From contig NZ_CP021645.1 in NCBI RefSeq assembly GCF_006384975.1, positions 5,112,001 through 5,176,000 of the forward strand: a stretch of 64,000 nt of DNA, in the 5' to 3' direction. Within the stretch, counting starts at the first letter, position 1. Every line of letters starts with the position of its first letter. The translations under genes and the position numbers were made by a program. The notes below the pieces were generated by a model. It was not told the DNA's origin and made no database searches. It saw nothing but the letters and a program-made list of their open reading frames with translations. Shown here one piece after another: positions 7,967-17,281 of this stretch. The stretch is from Pseudomonas oryzihabitans. GTDB lineage: Bacteria > Pseudomonadota > Gammaproteobacteria > Pseudomonadales > Pseudomonadaceae.

Positions 7967-9513
7967 GTCGTGATCTCCTCGGCGACAGAGGTAGCGGCGG
8001 GGGCGGTCAGGCCCATGAACTGGCGGATGCGCGGATCGCAATGACCCTGGCGGATCGCCTGGGGCGCGGCATCGGTGTGGATCACGCCGTTTTCCATGAA
8101 GATCACCCGGTCGGCGATGGACAGGGCGAAGTCCATCTCATGGGTGACGATCAGCAGGGTCATGCCTTCGTCGGCCAGGGTGCGGATCACCTTGAGCACC
8201 TCGCCCACCAACTCGGGGTCCAGCGCCGAGGTGGGTTCGTCGAACAGCATGATGTCCGGCGCCATGGCCAGGGCGCGGGCGATGGCGACGCGCTGCTGCT
8301 GGCCGCCGGAAAGCTGGTGCGGGTACTTGTGGGCGTGGGCCAGCAGGCCGACCTTGTCCAGCATCGCCAGGGCGCGTCGACGCAACTCGCCGGCCTCGGC
8401 CTGGCGATGCTGACGGGGGGCGAGGCTGACGTTGCCCAGCAGGCTCAGGTGGGGGAAGAGGTTGAAGCTCTGGAACACCATGCCCAGGTGCTGCAGGCCT
8501 TCGCGCAGCCGGCGCCGGGGCGTGCGCTCACCGGCGCGGATGAAGCCCTCGCCGAACAGCAGGATCTCGCCGGCGTCCAGGCTTTCCAGGCCGTTGAGGG
8601 TGCGGATCAGCGAGGTCTTGCCCGAGCCCGAGGGGCCGATCAGCGCCAGCACCTCGCCGCGGCCGACCTTGAGATCGATGCCCTTGAGCACCTCCTGGGC
8701 GCCGTAGCGCTTGCGCACGCCGCGCAGTTCCAGGGCGGGCGGATCGCCTGGGCGCGGGGTGGGGAAGCGCGGGCCGGCGGCACCGGGCAGGCTAGCGCGC
8801 AACTCGGCTTCGGCCTGGGCATCGAGGGTGCCCGGGCGGCGCCGGTTGAGGTCCAGGCCGCGTTCCAGCGCCTGCAGCAGCCAGCCGAACAGGGTGACGA
8901 TGAGCACGTAGTAGACGGCCACCGCGGCCAGGGTCTCCAACACCAGGAAGTTGGCGGCATAGAGTTGCTGGCCGACCTTGAGGATTTCGGTCAGGGAGAT
9001 CACCGAGATCAGCGAGGTCAGCTTGACCACGGTGATGTATTCGTTGATCAGGGTGGGCAGGGCGATGCGTAGCGCCTGGGGAATGACGATCAGCCGCTGG
9101 ATGCTCAGGGTGCCCAGGGCCAGGGCGCGACCTGCCTCACGCTGCCCCTTGGCCACCGCCAGCAGGCCACCGCGATGGATCTCGGCCATGTAGGCGGTTT
9201 CGGTGAGCACCAGGGCGAACAACCCGGAAACGAAGGGATTCGACAGCAGCGGGCCGCTCATCGGCAGCAGTTGCGGCAGGTTGTAGACGAACACCACCAG
9301 CACCAGCAGGGGCACGCTGCGAAAGAACCAGATGTAGCCGCCCAGCGGCCAGCGCAGCCAGGCCGGCCCGTGCAGCCGCGCCGAGGCCACCAGGAAGCCC
9401 AGCGCCAGGCCGATCGACCAGGCCAGGCCGCTGAGCTCGACCACGGTGATGCAGGCCTTCCAGAACGCCGGCAGAGAGAACAGCGAGAAGAAATAGGGCC
9501 AATCGAATTGCAT
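7963..9513 (-). CDS. fused amino-acid ABC transporter permease/ATP-binding protein
   Basis: 516 residues from the ATG at 9513 (an in-frame GTG lies 9 bases upstream). Residues 1-220 are a polar-amino-acid permease of HisM/ArtQ type with the EAA loop at 127-154. After a proline-rich linker (225-258), residues 259-516 form a GlnQ-like ATPase: Walker A GPSGSGKTS 293-301, signature LSGGQ 401-405, Walker B IMLFDEP 421-427, switch His458. Such fusions exist but separate genes are more common. With only one permease domain, the working transporter would be a homodimer served by the binding protein encoded 55 bp upstream. Confidence 0.9.
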   Translation of the reverse strand: MQFDWPYFFSLFSLPAFWKACITVVELSGLAWSIGLALGFLVASARLHGPAWLRWPLGGYIWFFRSVPLLVLVVFVYNLPQLLPMSGPLLSNPFVSGLFALVLTETAYMAEIHRGGLLAVAKGQREAGRALALGTLSIQRLIVIPQALRIALPTLINEYITVVKLTSLISVISLTEILKVGQQLYAANFLVLETLAAVAVYYVLIVTLFGWLLQALERGLDLNRRRPGTLDAQAEAELRASLPGAAGPRFPTPRPGDPPALELRGVRKRYGAQEVLKGIDLKVGRGEVLALIGPSGSGKTSLIRTLNGLESLDAGEILLFGEGFIRAGERTPRRRLREGLQHLGMVFQSFNLFPHLSLLGNVSLAPRQHRQAEAGELRRRALAMLDKVGLLAHAHKYPHQLSGGQQQRVAIARALAMAPDIMLFDEPTSALDPELVGEVLKVIRTLADEGMTLLIVTHEMDFALSIADRVIFMENGVIHTDAAPQAIRQGHCDPRIRQFMGLTAPAATSVAEEITT

Positions 9514-9568
9514 GGGAATCACCAGGCGTCGCCGCCACGGCCGGGGCCGCGGCGGTTCGGCTCCTCGC

Positions 9569-10363
9569 TCAGTTCGCCGGGACGTCTTCCAGGTTGTACT
9601 TCTTCAGCAGGGCGGCGTACTCGCCGGAGGCCCGCACCTTGGCGAAGGCCTCTTCGAGGGCCTGCTTCAGGGCCTCGTTGTCCTTGCGCAGGTAGATACC
9701 CAGGGTCTCCTTGTACACCAGCTCCGGCGAGGTGATGCGCACCCGGCCACGGGAGCGCTCGACGATCTGGCTGGCCGCGCCGCCGATCTCCATCTGGGCG
9801 TCCACGTTGCCAGCCAGCATGGCCTGGGTCGCCTCGGGCGCGGAGGGGAATTCGCTGACGGCGATGGCGCCCTTGCCCTGGGGCACGCAATAGTCGGCGG
9901 AGAGTTTCTGCAGCTTGGCGACCCAGGTGGTGCCCCGTTGCAGGCCGACCTTCAGGCCGCAGAGATCCTCCGGTACCTTGGGTTCTTTGGCAGCGCCGGC
10001 CTTGGTCATGATGGCCGCGCCGGTGCGCGCATAGGGGATGGCCAGGGCCTGGGCGGTGCGCTCCGGGGTGATGTACATGCCGGAGATCACGGTGTCGAAG
10101 TGGTTGGATTTGAGCCCCAGGATCAGTCCGGCGAACTCGGTGTTGACGAAGTCGGCCTTGAGTCCCAGTTGCTTGGCCAGGTCGCTGGCGAAGTCCGGAT
10201 CGGAGCCCACCACCTTGTCGCCGTCGAAGGATTCGAAGGGCGGATAGGTGATGTCCATGCCGACCTTCAGCACGCCGGGGGTGACCGTCTTGACCTCGGC
10301 CTGGGCCGCGCAGGCCAGGCTGCCCAGCAGGATGACGCTCAGGGATTTGCGCAGGATGTTCAT
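9569..10363 (-). CDS. periplasmic amino-acid-binding protein (family 3 solute-binding)
   Basis: 264 residues with a clear signal peptide (MNILRKSLSVILLGSLACAAQA, cleavage near residue 22; written here only as a region). The mature start YPPFESFDGDKVVGSDPDFA is typical of HisJ/GlnH-like proteins. It delivers ligand to the fused permease-ATPase encoded immediately downstream. Ligand specificity cannot be inferred; the arginine in the ARTG motif that usually binds the alpha-carboxylate is present, consistent with an amino acid. Confidence 0.88.
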   Translation of the reverse strand: MNILRKSLSVILLGSLACAAQAEVKTVTPGVLKVGMDITYPPFESFDGDKVVGSDPDFASDLAKQLGLKADFVNTEFAGLILGLKSNHFDTVISGMYITPERTAQALAIPYARTGAAIMTKAGAAKEPKVPEDLCGLKVGLQRGTTWVAKLQKLSADYCVPQGKGAIAVSEFPSAPEATQAMLAGNVDAQMEIGGAASQIVERSRGRVRITSPELVYKETLGIYLRKDNEALKQALEEAFAKVRASGEYAALLKKYNLEDVPAN

Positions 10364-10391
10364 GGGGATGCTCCGGGGGTTGTCGTTATGG

Positions 10392-11426
10392 TCAGGCGTG
10401 GTTCTTCAGATGGCCGAACGTCGCGGTCTTGCGCGCGCGCTCCGGCAGCGCCAGCTCGCCGGCGGCGACCTTGGCGCGCAGATAGCTGTAGGTCTGCAGC
10501 GCCTGGCTCCACATGTGCTCGCCGATGGCCAGGGCCTCGTAGCCCTCGGCGTCCGCGGCGAACTGGGGTAGCGGCTCGATGCGCGTGTGGTAGTCGCAGG
10601 CGTAGAACAGCGGGAAGGAATAGCGCTCGGCCTTGACCTTGCGCACCCGGTGGGCGGTGGCGATGAAGGCGCCGGCGGTCATCACCTCCAGCATGTCGCC
10701 GATGTTCACCACCAGGGCGCCGTCCAGCGGCGGGGCATCGATCCACTGGCCGGCTTCGTTCATCACCTCCAGGCCCGGCTGGTCGGCCAGCAGGATGGTG
10801 AAGCACTCGTAGTCGGTATGGGCGCCGATGCCGGGGGCGTCCTCGGCGCTGGCGTCGAAGGGGTAGTGGATCAGCCGCAGCTTGGACGGCGGCCGGCTGA
10901 CCAGGGCATCGAAGGTGTCCTCCGGCAGCTCCAGTGCCAGGGCGAAGCCGCGGAACAGTTGACGGCCGAGGGCGAAGGCCGCTGCGTAATAGGCCTGCAC
11001 CCGCTCGCGAAAACCGGGCAGCGTGGGCCAGGCATTGGGGCCGAGCAGCGGGGTGCCGGCCAGCACCAGGGGGTCGTCGGCCGCCACCTCGAAGCCGACG
11101 TCGAAGGCCTCCTTGTGATCGGGCTTACCGGTGCCGTAGATCTCCTCGCCCTCGGGCACGAAGCCCTTGTGCGAGGCGGAGCTGCCGATGTAGTGGCCCA
11201 TCTTGGCGGCCAGTGGCTGGGCGAAGTAATCCCGCGCCGCCTGGCGCAGGCCCTCGATCAACGCGGGGTCCAGGCCATGGTTGCGGATGTAGAGAAAGCC
11301 CACCTCGCGGGCGGCCTGGCCGAGTTCGGCGGCGACGGCCTGGCGCTGCGCCAGGTCGGGGCTGAACAGACCGGCGATGTCCACCACCGGGATGGACTGA
11401 AAGGCGGTGTCTTGGGCGTCTGGCAT
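10392..11426 (-). CDS. 2-oxoglutarate/Fe(II)-dependent oxygenase (isopenicillin N synthase-like)
   Basis: 344 residues from the ATG at 11426, with an AAGGAG ribosome site. N-terminal DIOX_N region (PVVDIAGL to about 120) and C-terminal double-stranded beta-helix. The iron triad is visible as His203, Asp205 and His259, and the co-substrate motif RxS as Arg268-Ser270. It starts 10 bp after the TIM-barrel gene and precedes the binding protein, so it acts on something in the same operon, probably hydroxylating or oxidatively cleaving an imported amino-acid-like compound. Not a beta-lactam gene: no partner genes for that pathway are present. Confidence 0.88.
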   Translation of the reverse strand: MPDAQDTAFQSIPVVDIAGLFSPDLAQRQAVAAELGQAAREVGFLYIRNHGLDPALIEGLRQAARDYFAQPLAAKMGHYIGSSASHKGFVPEGEEIYGTGKPDHKEAFDVGFEVAADDPLVLAGTPLLGPNAWPTLPGFRERVQAYYAAAFALGRQLFRGFALALELPEDTFDALVSRPPSKLRLIHYPFDASAEDAPGIGAHTDYECFTILLADQPGLEVMNEAGQWIDAPPLDGALVVNIGDMLEVMTAGAFIATAHRVRKVKAERYSFPLFYACDYHTRIEPLPQFAADAEGYEALAIGEHMWSQALQTYSYLRAKVAAGELALPERARKTATFGHLKNHA

Positions 11427-11436
11427 GGTGGGCTCC

Positions 11437-12282
11437 TTAGCGGTCCTGGAGAAAGCGTTGGAACTGGTCGCGCTGGTTGTCGGCCATCCAGCGGTTAAGC
11501 TCCCAGAGATCGGCGATGGGAATGCCGGTGAAGGGCAGGCGGAAGGTGTAGCCATCGGGACCGAATTCGGGCGTGAGGGTGGTCACCGGATAGCCGCGCT
11601 CCTGCTGGGCGCGCCAGACCGCCGCCCAGAATCTCTGGTGGAAGGCCAGTTCGCGGGCGTATTCCGGCGCGGCGGGGTGGGGCACCTGGGGGCCCTGGTC
11701 GTAACCGACCCGGGCCTGGATGTGGTGGACGCGGCTGATGAAGTCGTCGAGGTCGTCGGCGGGATCGTCCAGCAGCCGTTCGCAGCCCACCACCCAGTGG
11801 CTGATGTCGGTGGTGAACAGCAATTCGGGCAGTTGGCGCGCCACCTCCAGGGTGACCCAGGGCGTGGCCAGGCAACGCGCGCGGTGGGTCTCGAAGCTGC
11901 ACAGGTGGCCGCCACGGCGGGCGATTTCCTGAGCCTGGCCGAAGAAGTCCAGCTGCTGGTGGGTGGACCAGCGATCATTGCCGGCCAGCACATTGACGAA
12001 GCGCGGCGCCAGTTCGGCGGAGGCGTCCAGTTGGCGCTCCAGATCGCGCAGGTGCTCGGCCGGCGTCAGGGCCTGATCAGGCAGCACCGAGCCGCCGGTG
12101 AAGATGATGGCGATGTAGTCCAGGCCCTCGCCGGCGAGCAGGGCGCCCAGCTCGCGGCGCTCGGCACCGGTCTGCGGCAGCCGTGCCTCGATACCGACGA
12201 AGCCTGAGGCGCGGGCCTCGCGACAGGCGCTGGCACGCTGGTCGGCGTAACCCCAGAGGGAGCGGAAGAGATCGAGTTTCAT
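11437..12282 (-). CDS. sugar phosphate isomerase/epimerase-like TIM-barrel protein
   Basis: 281 residues. The AP-endonuclease-2/xylose-isomerase-like fold is suggested by the distribution of barrel strands and the metal-ligand candidates SFETHR, TDISHW and the C-terminal [10 protein letters not shown] segment. First gene of the operon that continues with the oxygenase, binding protein, fused transporter and aldolase. It could isomerise or dehydrate a product of the oxygenase. No closer function is recognised. Confidence 0.75.
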   Translation of the reverse strand: MKLDLFRSLWGYADQRASACREARASGFVGIEARLPQTGAERRELGALLAGEGLDYIAIIFTGGSVLPDQALTPAEHLRDLERQLDASAELAPRFVNVLAGNDRWSTHQQLDFFGQAQEIARRGGHLCSFETHRARCLATPWVTLEVARQLPELLFTTDISHWVVGCERLLDDPADDLDDFISRVHHIQARVGYDQGPQVPHPAAPEYARELAFHQRFWAAVWRAQQERGYPVTTLTPEFGPDGYTFRLPFTGIPIADLWELNRWMADNQRDQFQRFLQDR

Positions 12283-12489
12283 GCGGGCGACTGCCTCCCA
12301 GGTTCGGGTCGGGGTGATGGCAGTGGCGAGAAGAGGAAGTGGCCGCAGCTCTGCTGGCTAGGTGCCGTGAGCGATTCTGCGGGGGGCGGGACCGCCATTG
12401 AATAGGCGGCGGCAAATACTTACTTCAGAAATTTCTCAACTGAAGGCGGCAACGGCAAGACGACCGTCACCGCCTGTGCGGGGCGGGAC

Positions 12490-13803
12490 TCAGCTCAAGC
12501 GTTGGGCGAACTGACCCACTGCGCCGACCACCCGCTGGGCGCCGTCCTGGATCTCGGTGATGCGGGCACCGGCGGCGTTGGCCAGTTCCAGGCCCTGTTC
12601 CGCCTGGAGCTTGCTCGCCGCCATATTGGCCACGGCGGTCTGCGCCAGTTGCTGGTTCTGCTGGACCACCCCGACGATCTCCTCGGTGGCCTTGCTGGTG
12701 CGGCCGGCCAATTGACGGACCTCGTCGGCCACCACGGCGAAACCACGACCCTGCTCGCCAGCGCGGGCGGCTTCGATGGCGGCGTTGAGCGCCAGCAGGT
12801 TGGTCTGCTCGGCGATGCCGCTGATGGTCTTGACGATGGTGCTGATCACCAGCGATTGCTCGCCCAACGCCTCGATGCCATTGGAGGCTACCTGCAATTC
12901 CTCGGCGATCTTGCGCATCACCGCCACGGTGTCCTGCACCACCTCGGCCCCCTGGCGGGCGCTCTCGTCGGTCTGCTGGGAGATGTCGAAGGCCACCTTG
13001 GCGGCATCGGCCACCGCCTGTTCCTGTTCCACCTGTTCGGTGATGACGGTGGCGAACTTGACCACCTTGTACAGTTCACCGCGGGTGTTGAGTACGGGAT
13101 TGTAGGAGGCTTCCAGCCAGACCGTGCGGCCGTGGCTGTCCAGGCGCTTGAAGCGGCTGGCGATGAATTCGCCACGGTTCAGCCGCGCCCAGAAGGCCTG
13201 GTACTCGGCGGAATTGGCTTCCTCGCTGCTGCAGAACAGCCGGTGGTGCTTGCCCTGGATCTGCGCCAGGGAATAGCCCATGCCTTGCAGGAAGCGATCA
13301 TTGGCGGTGAGCACCTCGCCGGCCAGGTTGAATTCGATCACGGCGGTGGATCTCAACAGGGCGTTGATCAGGCCGGAATGCTCGGTAGCGGTCTCCACCT
13401 GCTCGGTGCGGTCGTTGGCGTAGCAGATGGTCTTGTGGATGTGGCCCTGGGCATCGCGCAGCGGTTGCCAGGTGGCATAGAGCCAGGCCTCCTGGCCATT
13501 GGCGCGCAGCAGCCGGTACATGCCGCTGGTCTGGATGCCCTGGCTGAAGGCGCTCTTGAGTTCGCGATAGCAGGGTAGTTGCTTGACGTAGTCGGGGATG
13601 AAGTCGTCCAGCGGCCGGCCCACCAAGGATTCGACTCGATAGCCCATCTCCCGGCAGAAACGCTCGTTGGCCTGGGCGACATGACCGCGGTCATCCAGAG
13701 TGAGGCTCAGCGCCTGGCTTTCGAAGCCCGCGTGCAGCTGACGCAATTCGGCGACCTCAGCACGCAGCTGGGCGAGTTCGGTCTTGAGGTGGCGATTGAA
13801 CAT
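12490..13803 (-). CDS. bdlA: soluble chemoreceptor with two PAS domains, BdlA-like
   Basis: 437 residues from the ATG at 13803 (an in-frame GTG lies 9 bases upstream). A short coiled coil (about 1-25) leads into PAS1 (about 25-135) and PAS2 (about 145-255). The MCP signalling domain follows, with the conserved hairpin tip around 329-369 ([14 protein letters not shown]). There is no membrane segment or HAMP domain, so the protein is cytosolic. PAS-PAS-MCP without membrane anchors is the layout of BdlA of P. aeruginosa (417 residues), which controls biofilm dispersal, although aerotaxis-type receptors share the plan. Monocistronic. Confidence 0.82.
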   Translation of the reverse strand: MFNRHLKTELAQLRAEVAELRQLHAGFESQALSLTLDDRGHVAQANERFCREMGYRVESLVGRPLDDFIPDYVKQLPCYRELKSAFSQGIQTSGMYRLLRANGQEAWLYATWQPLRDAQGHIHKTICYANDRTEQVETATEHSGLINALLRSTAVIEFNLAGEVLTANDRFLQGMGYSLAQIQGKHHRLFCSSEEANSAEYQAFWARLNRGEFIASRFKRLDSHGRTVWLEASYNPVLNTRGELYKVVKFATVITEQVEQEQAVADAAKVAFDISQQTDESARQGAEVVQDTVAVMRKIAEELQVASNGIEALGEQSLVISTIVKTISGIAEQTNLLALNAAIEAARAGEQGRGFAVVADEVRQLAGRTSKATEEIVGVVQQNQQLAQTAVANMAASKLQAEQGLELANAAGARITEIQDGAQRVVGAVGQFAQRLS

Positions 13804-13910
13804 GGCAGGCACCGGCAGAGAGTAAGGGGTGTGGCCTCTATTACTTCGACGGTGCCGCGATTTTCTGAAGGGGAGCGCCTGGCGACTTTCGCTCAGACGA
13901 AGACGCCCGC

Positions 13911-14360
13911 TTAGCGCTGCTGGCTGGCGATGAAGCGGCGGAACATTTCCAGGGTGGCTTCGCTGACATGGTGCTCCATGCCTTCGGCGTCACGGCGCGC
14001 GGTGTCGGCGTCCACGCCCAGGGTCAGCAGGAAGGTTTCCACCACATGGTGACGCGCCCGGCTGGCTTCGGCCAGGGCTTCGCCTTCGGGGGTGAGGAAG
14101 ACGCCGCGATAGGGCCGCTGCACGATCAGGCCGGCGGCGGCCAGGCGCTTGAGCATCTTGGCCACGGTCGGTTGGGCGACGCCGATCCGGGCGGCGATGT
14201 CCACCTGGCGCGCCTCGCCACCGTCTCGAATGAGGTCCGAGATGAGCTCCACGTAGTCTTCGATCAGCTCCTGACGATGCGCCTCGCGGACCTGTTGAAA
14301 ACCTTCCATGTGAATGGATGGATCGACCAACCGATTCAGCAGTTCGTCGTCCTTAGTCAT
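13911..14360 (-). CDS. mntR: manganese-responsive repressor MntR (DtxR family)
   Basis: 149 residues from the ATG at 14360, with an AGGTGG ribosome site 5 bases upstream (an in-frame GTG lies 9 bases earlier). N-terminal winged helix with recognition segment [13 protein letters not shown] and a C-terminal dimerisation/metal domain with GMEHHVSE. It lacks the SH3 domain, as MntR does. Divergent from mntH, with a DtxR-type palindrome between them; it would repress mntH when Mn(II) is plentiful. Confidence 0.92.
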   Translation of the reverse strand: MTKDDELLNRLVDPSIHMEGFQQVREAHRQELIEDYVELISDLIRDGGEARQVDIAARIGVAQPTVAKMLKRLAAAGLIVQRPYRGVFLTPEGEALAEASRARHHVVETFLLTLGVDADTARRDAEGMEHHVSEATLEMFRRFIASQQR

Positions 14361-14504
14361 GTTGCCCACCTGAGTGACCTTCTCCGCAAGACCTGTGGCG
14401 CTTCGACGGGAAGCGCCCGGGCGCCATTTTGACCGAGTTACGGGCGAATACCAAAGTTTCCTTTACCAATGGGCGTTATCGACAGCTGAGATAGAGATTT
14501 TTTA

Positions 14505-14540
14505 TTGCCGGATGTGTGAATTTTAGCCTAGGCTAAATTC
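14505..14540 (+). promoter_or_regulatory. MntR operator and mntH promoter region
   Basis: Perfect 16-bp palindrome TTTAGCCTAGGCTAAA at 14522-14537 in the mntR-mntH gap, 40 bases before the mntH start. The core resembles the DtxR/MntR-family box (TTAGGCTAA-like half-sites). A possible -35 TTGCCG at 14505 and -10 TAGGCT at 14529 overlap it, so binding would block RNA polymerase. Confidence 0.75.
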
Positions 14541-14577
14541 TCCAAAGGGTAGTCCTATCCCGCTGCACGAGCCCGCC

Positions 14578-15927
14578 ATGAAAGAATCTGCCCACTACGT
14601 CGAGCCTGCCTGGCAGGAGCCCGCGGCCCCCGTCCGGCCCAGCCTGGGGCGGATGAACGCCAGTGTGCCGGTGCCCAAGGACGGCTCCTGGTTCCGTCGC
14701 CTGCTGGCCTTCCTCGGGCCGGGCTACATGATCTCGGTGGGGTACATGGATCCGGGCAACTGGGCCACGGACTTGGCCGGCGGCTCGCAATTCGGCTACC
14801 TGCTCTTGTCGGTGATCCTCATCTCCAATCTCATGGCCATCCTGCTGCAGGCGCTGGCCGCGCGATTGGGCATCGCCACCGGACTGGACCTGGCCCAGGC
14901 GTGCCGGGCGCGCTATTCGCGGCCGGTGAGCTTTTTGCTGTGGATCGCCTGCGAAATCGCGATCATCGCCTGCGATCTGGCCGAGGTGATCGGCACCGCC
15001 ATCGCCCTCAATCTACTCTTTGGCATTCCCCTGGTGTGGGGCGCCATCCTCACCGCGCTGGACGTCTTTCTCATCCTGTTGCTGATGAATCGGGGCTTCC
15101 GTTGGCTGGAGGCCTTCGTCATCGCCCTATTGACGCTGATCTTCATCTGCTTTGGGGTACAGATGGTACTGGCGCAACCGCCCATCGCCGCCGTGCTGGA
15201 TGGCTTCCTGCCCAAGGCCGAGGTGGTCACCAATCCGGCGGCGCTGTACCTGGCCATCGGCATTATCGGTGCCACGGTGATGCCGCATAACCTCTACCTG
15301 CATTCGTCCATCGTGCAGACCCGCGCCTATCCGCGTACCGAGCAAGGCCGGCGCATGGGCCTGCGCTGGGCGGTGGCCGACAGCACCCTGGCGCTGATGC
15401 TGGCGCTGTTCGTCAACGCCGCCATCCTGATCACCGCGGCCGCGGTGTTCAACAGCGCTGGGCGTACCGACGTGGCCGAGATCCAGGACGCCTATCACCT
15501 GCTGTCACCCATGCTGGGGATCGGCATCGCCTCGCTGCTGTTCGCCGTGGCGCTGCTGGCCTCGGGCATCAATTCCACCGTGACCGCGACCCTGGCCGGG
15601 CAGATCGTCATGGAAGGCTTCCTGTCGCTGCGCATTCCCGACTGGGCGCGGCGACTGATCACCCGCGGCATCGCCGTGATCCCGGTGGTGGTGGTGACCG
15701 CTCTCTATGGTGAAAGCGGGACGGCCAAGCTGCTGGTGCTGAGCCAGGTGGTGCTGTCCATGCAGTTGCCCTTCGCGGTGATTCCCCTGGTGCGCTTCGT
15801 CTCCGATCGTCAGCTGATGGGCTCCTTCGCTATCGGCCGGGTCACCAAGGTGCTGGCCTGGGTGGTGGCTGGACTGATCCTGGTGCTCAACGTGAAGCTG
15901 CTGCTGGATACCCTGCTGGGCAACTGA
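14578..15927 (+). CDS. mntH: NRAMP-type Mn(II)/H+ symporter
   Basis: 449 residues, about 11 membrane segments, inner membrane. It imports manganese (and other divalent metals). The first helix carries the metal-binding DPGNWATD motif and helix six the MPHNLYLHS motif, both signatures of NRAMP proteins. The start at 14578 gives a 20-30 residue hydrophilic leader; an ATG at 14653 is an alternative. Regulated by the divergent mntR through the palindrome at 14522-14537. Confidence 0.95.
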   Translation: MKESAHYVEPAWQEPAAPVRPSLGRMNASVPVPKDGSWFRRLLAFLGPGYMISVGYMDPGNWATDLAGGSQFGYLLLSVILISNLMAILLQALAARLGIATGLDLAQACRARYSRPVSFLLWIACEIAIIACDLAEVIGTAIALNLLFGIPLVWGAILTALDVFLILLLMNRGFRWLEAFVIALLTLIFICFGVQMVLAQPPIAAVLDGFLPKAEVVTNPAALYLAIGIIGATVMPHNLYLHSSIVQTRAYPRTEQGRRMGLRWAVADSTLALMLALFVNAAILITAAAVFNSAGRTDVAEIQDAYHLLSPMLGIGIASLLFAVALLASGINSTVTATLAGQIVMEGFLSLRIPDWARRLITRGIAVIPVVVVTALYGESGTAKLLVLSQVVLSMQLPFAVIPLVRFVSDRQLMGSFAIGRVTKVLAWVVAGLILVLNVKLLLDTLLGN

Positions 15928-16039
15928 AAAAAGGCCTGGCAAAGGCTCTGGAGTGCCGTTGTGGGAACTTGAGGCGACGTGACGGACTCAATCCGTTACC
16001 ACAATAAGTTCTCGCTAATCCTTCTACGGAGCACTTGCC

Positions 16040-17050
16040 ATGTCCTACGACAACCACACCACTGCCGCCTACGTTGCCCCTGGCACCGCCACCGCGCCGC
16101 TGCTCAAGCGCATCTCCTGGAGTTCGATCCTGGCCGGGGTGGTGATCGCCCTGACCGTTTCGCTGCTGCTCAGCCTGCTCGGCACCGCCATCGGCTCGGC
16201 CTCCATCGATCCGCAACAGGAAGCCAATCCGCTGTCCGGCCTGGGTACGGGCACCGGCATCTGGGTCGGCGTCAGCGCCGTGATCTCGGTCTTCGTCGGC
16301 GCCTGGATCGCCGGCCGCCTGGCACAACGCGAAGGCGCCCTGCACGGCATCCTGGTCTGGGCTACGGTGACCCTGGTCAGCGTCTATCTGGTATCCAGCG
16401 CCGTGAGCGGCGTGGTGCGCACCGGTCTCAACGTGGCAGGCAGTGGCCTGTCGATGATCGGCAGCGGTATTTCCCAGGCCGCGCCGGCCCTGACCAATCA
16501 GGTGCAGGACCAACTGCGTCAGCAGGGCGTGCAGTTCGACCTGAGCGATCTGCAGAATGAGCTGGAAACCGCACTGCGCCAGACCGGCAAACCCGCGCTG
16601 CAGCCGGAGAATCTCCAGCAGCAGGCCCAGGGCGCCGAGCAGGATGCCAAGAACACCGCCGAGAACAGTGCCAACAATCCGCAGCAGACCGATGATCAAC
16701 TGAGCGCCCTGCTGGATCGCCTGAAGCAGCGTGGCGACCAGGCCTGGAACGCCGCCGACCGTCAGGCGCTGGTCAACCTGATCAAGGCCCGTACCGGCAA
16801 GAGCGACGCCGAGGCCAATGCCATCGTCGACAAGGCCCAGCAGACCTATCAACAGGCCTATGCCAAGTACCAGGAGCTCAAGGCCCAGGCCGAGCAGAAG
16901 GCCCGTGAAGCCGCCGATGTAGCCGCGCGCAAGGTCTCCCAGGCCAGTTGGGTGCTGCTGATCAGCCTGATCGTTGGCGGTGTCGTCGGTGCCGTGGGTG
17001 GTGCCCTGGGTCGTCGTACCCAGCCGGCCAACAAGGTAGTTGCCGTCTAA
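16040..17050 (+). CDS. conserved membrane protein with a glutamine-rich cytoplasmic/periplasmic domain
   Basis: 336 residues preceded by a GGAG ribosome site. Three hydrophobic segments near the N-terminus (about 23-50, 72-95, 100-130), a long Gln/Ala-rich helical segment (about 150-300, likely coiled coil), and a final membrane segment (about 305-328) followed by a basic tail. Small-residue-rich membrane spans with GxxxG-like repeats are seen. Not recognised as a family of known function. Transcribed alone and ended by the terminator at 17083. Confidence 0.7.
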   Translation: MSYDNHTTAAYVAPGTATAPLLKRISWSSILAGVVIALTVSLLLSLLGTAIGSASIDPQQEANPLSGLGTGTGIWVGVSAVISVFVGAWIAGRLAQREGALHGILVWATVTLVSVYLVSSAVSGVVRTGLNVAGSGLSMIGSGISQAAPALTNQVQDQLRQQGVQFDLSDLQNELETALRQTGKPALQPENLQQQAQGAEQDAKNTAENSANNPQQTDDQLSALLDRLKQRGDQAWNAADRQALVNLIKARTGKSDAEANAIVDKAQQTYQQAYAKYQELKAQAEQKAREAADVAARKVSQASWVLLISLIVGGVVGAVGGALGRRTQPANKVVAV

Positions 17051-17082
17051 CCGAGCGTTTCAGCAAGGCCGAAAGGTCGACT

Positions 17083-17121
17083 CGATGCCCGAACCGGACC
17101 AGGTTCGGGCATCGGCGTTTT
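17083..17121 (+). terminator. rho-independent terminator
   Basis: 13-bp perfect stem CGATGCCCGAACC (17083-17095) with GGTTCGGGCATCG (17102-17114), a 6-base loop, then gcGTTTT. It follows the plus-strand membrane protein gene by 32 bases. Confidence 0.85.
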
Positions 17122-17141
17122 CGAGACAGCGGTTTTCGTTA

Positions 17142-17281
17142 GAGCCTGTTCAAAATCTCGCGAGCTAGAGCCAAACAAGGCGAAAATGGCTGAGGAAGCG
17201 GAGTTTACAAGTGGTAAATGAGCATTCCGAAGCCATTTTCAACGCCGTTTGGCCGACGCGCAGCAGATTTTGAACAGGCTC
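17142..17281. mobile_element. MITE-like element with TTA target duplication
   Basis: 140-bp non-coding element with perfect 17-bp terminal inverted repeats, GAGCCTGTTCAAAATCT at 17142-17158 and its complement at 17265-17281. It is flanked on both sides by TTA (17139-17141 and 17282-17284), a 3-bp target duplication. The right-hand TTA is the stop codon of the minus-strand tetR gene. A diverged relative sits at 22784-22893. The GAGCC ends and TNA-type duplication recall IS5/IS1031-group transposons, which could supply transposase in trans (inference). Confidence 0.75.

Noticed and set aside
6176..8044. 622-residue plus-strand open frame over the MFS and aldolase genes
   Set aside because: Alternative frame of the MFS gene continuing antisense to the aldolase; Gly/Ala/Arg-rich with no domain.
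10392..11426. beta-lactam biosynthesis gene (isopenicillin N synthase)
   Set aside because: Only the shared oxygenase fold matches; neighbours are transport and aldolase genes, with no peptide synthetase.
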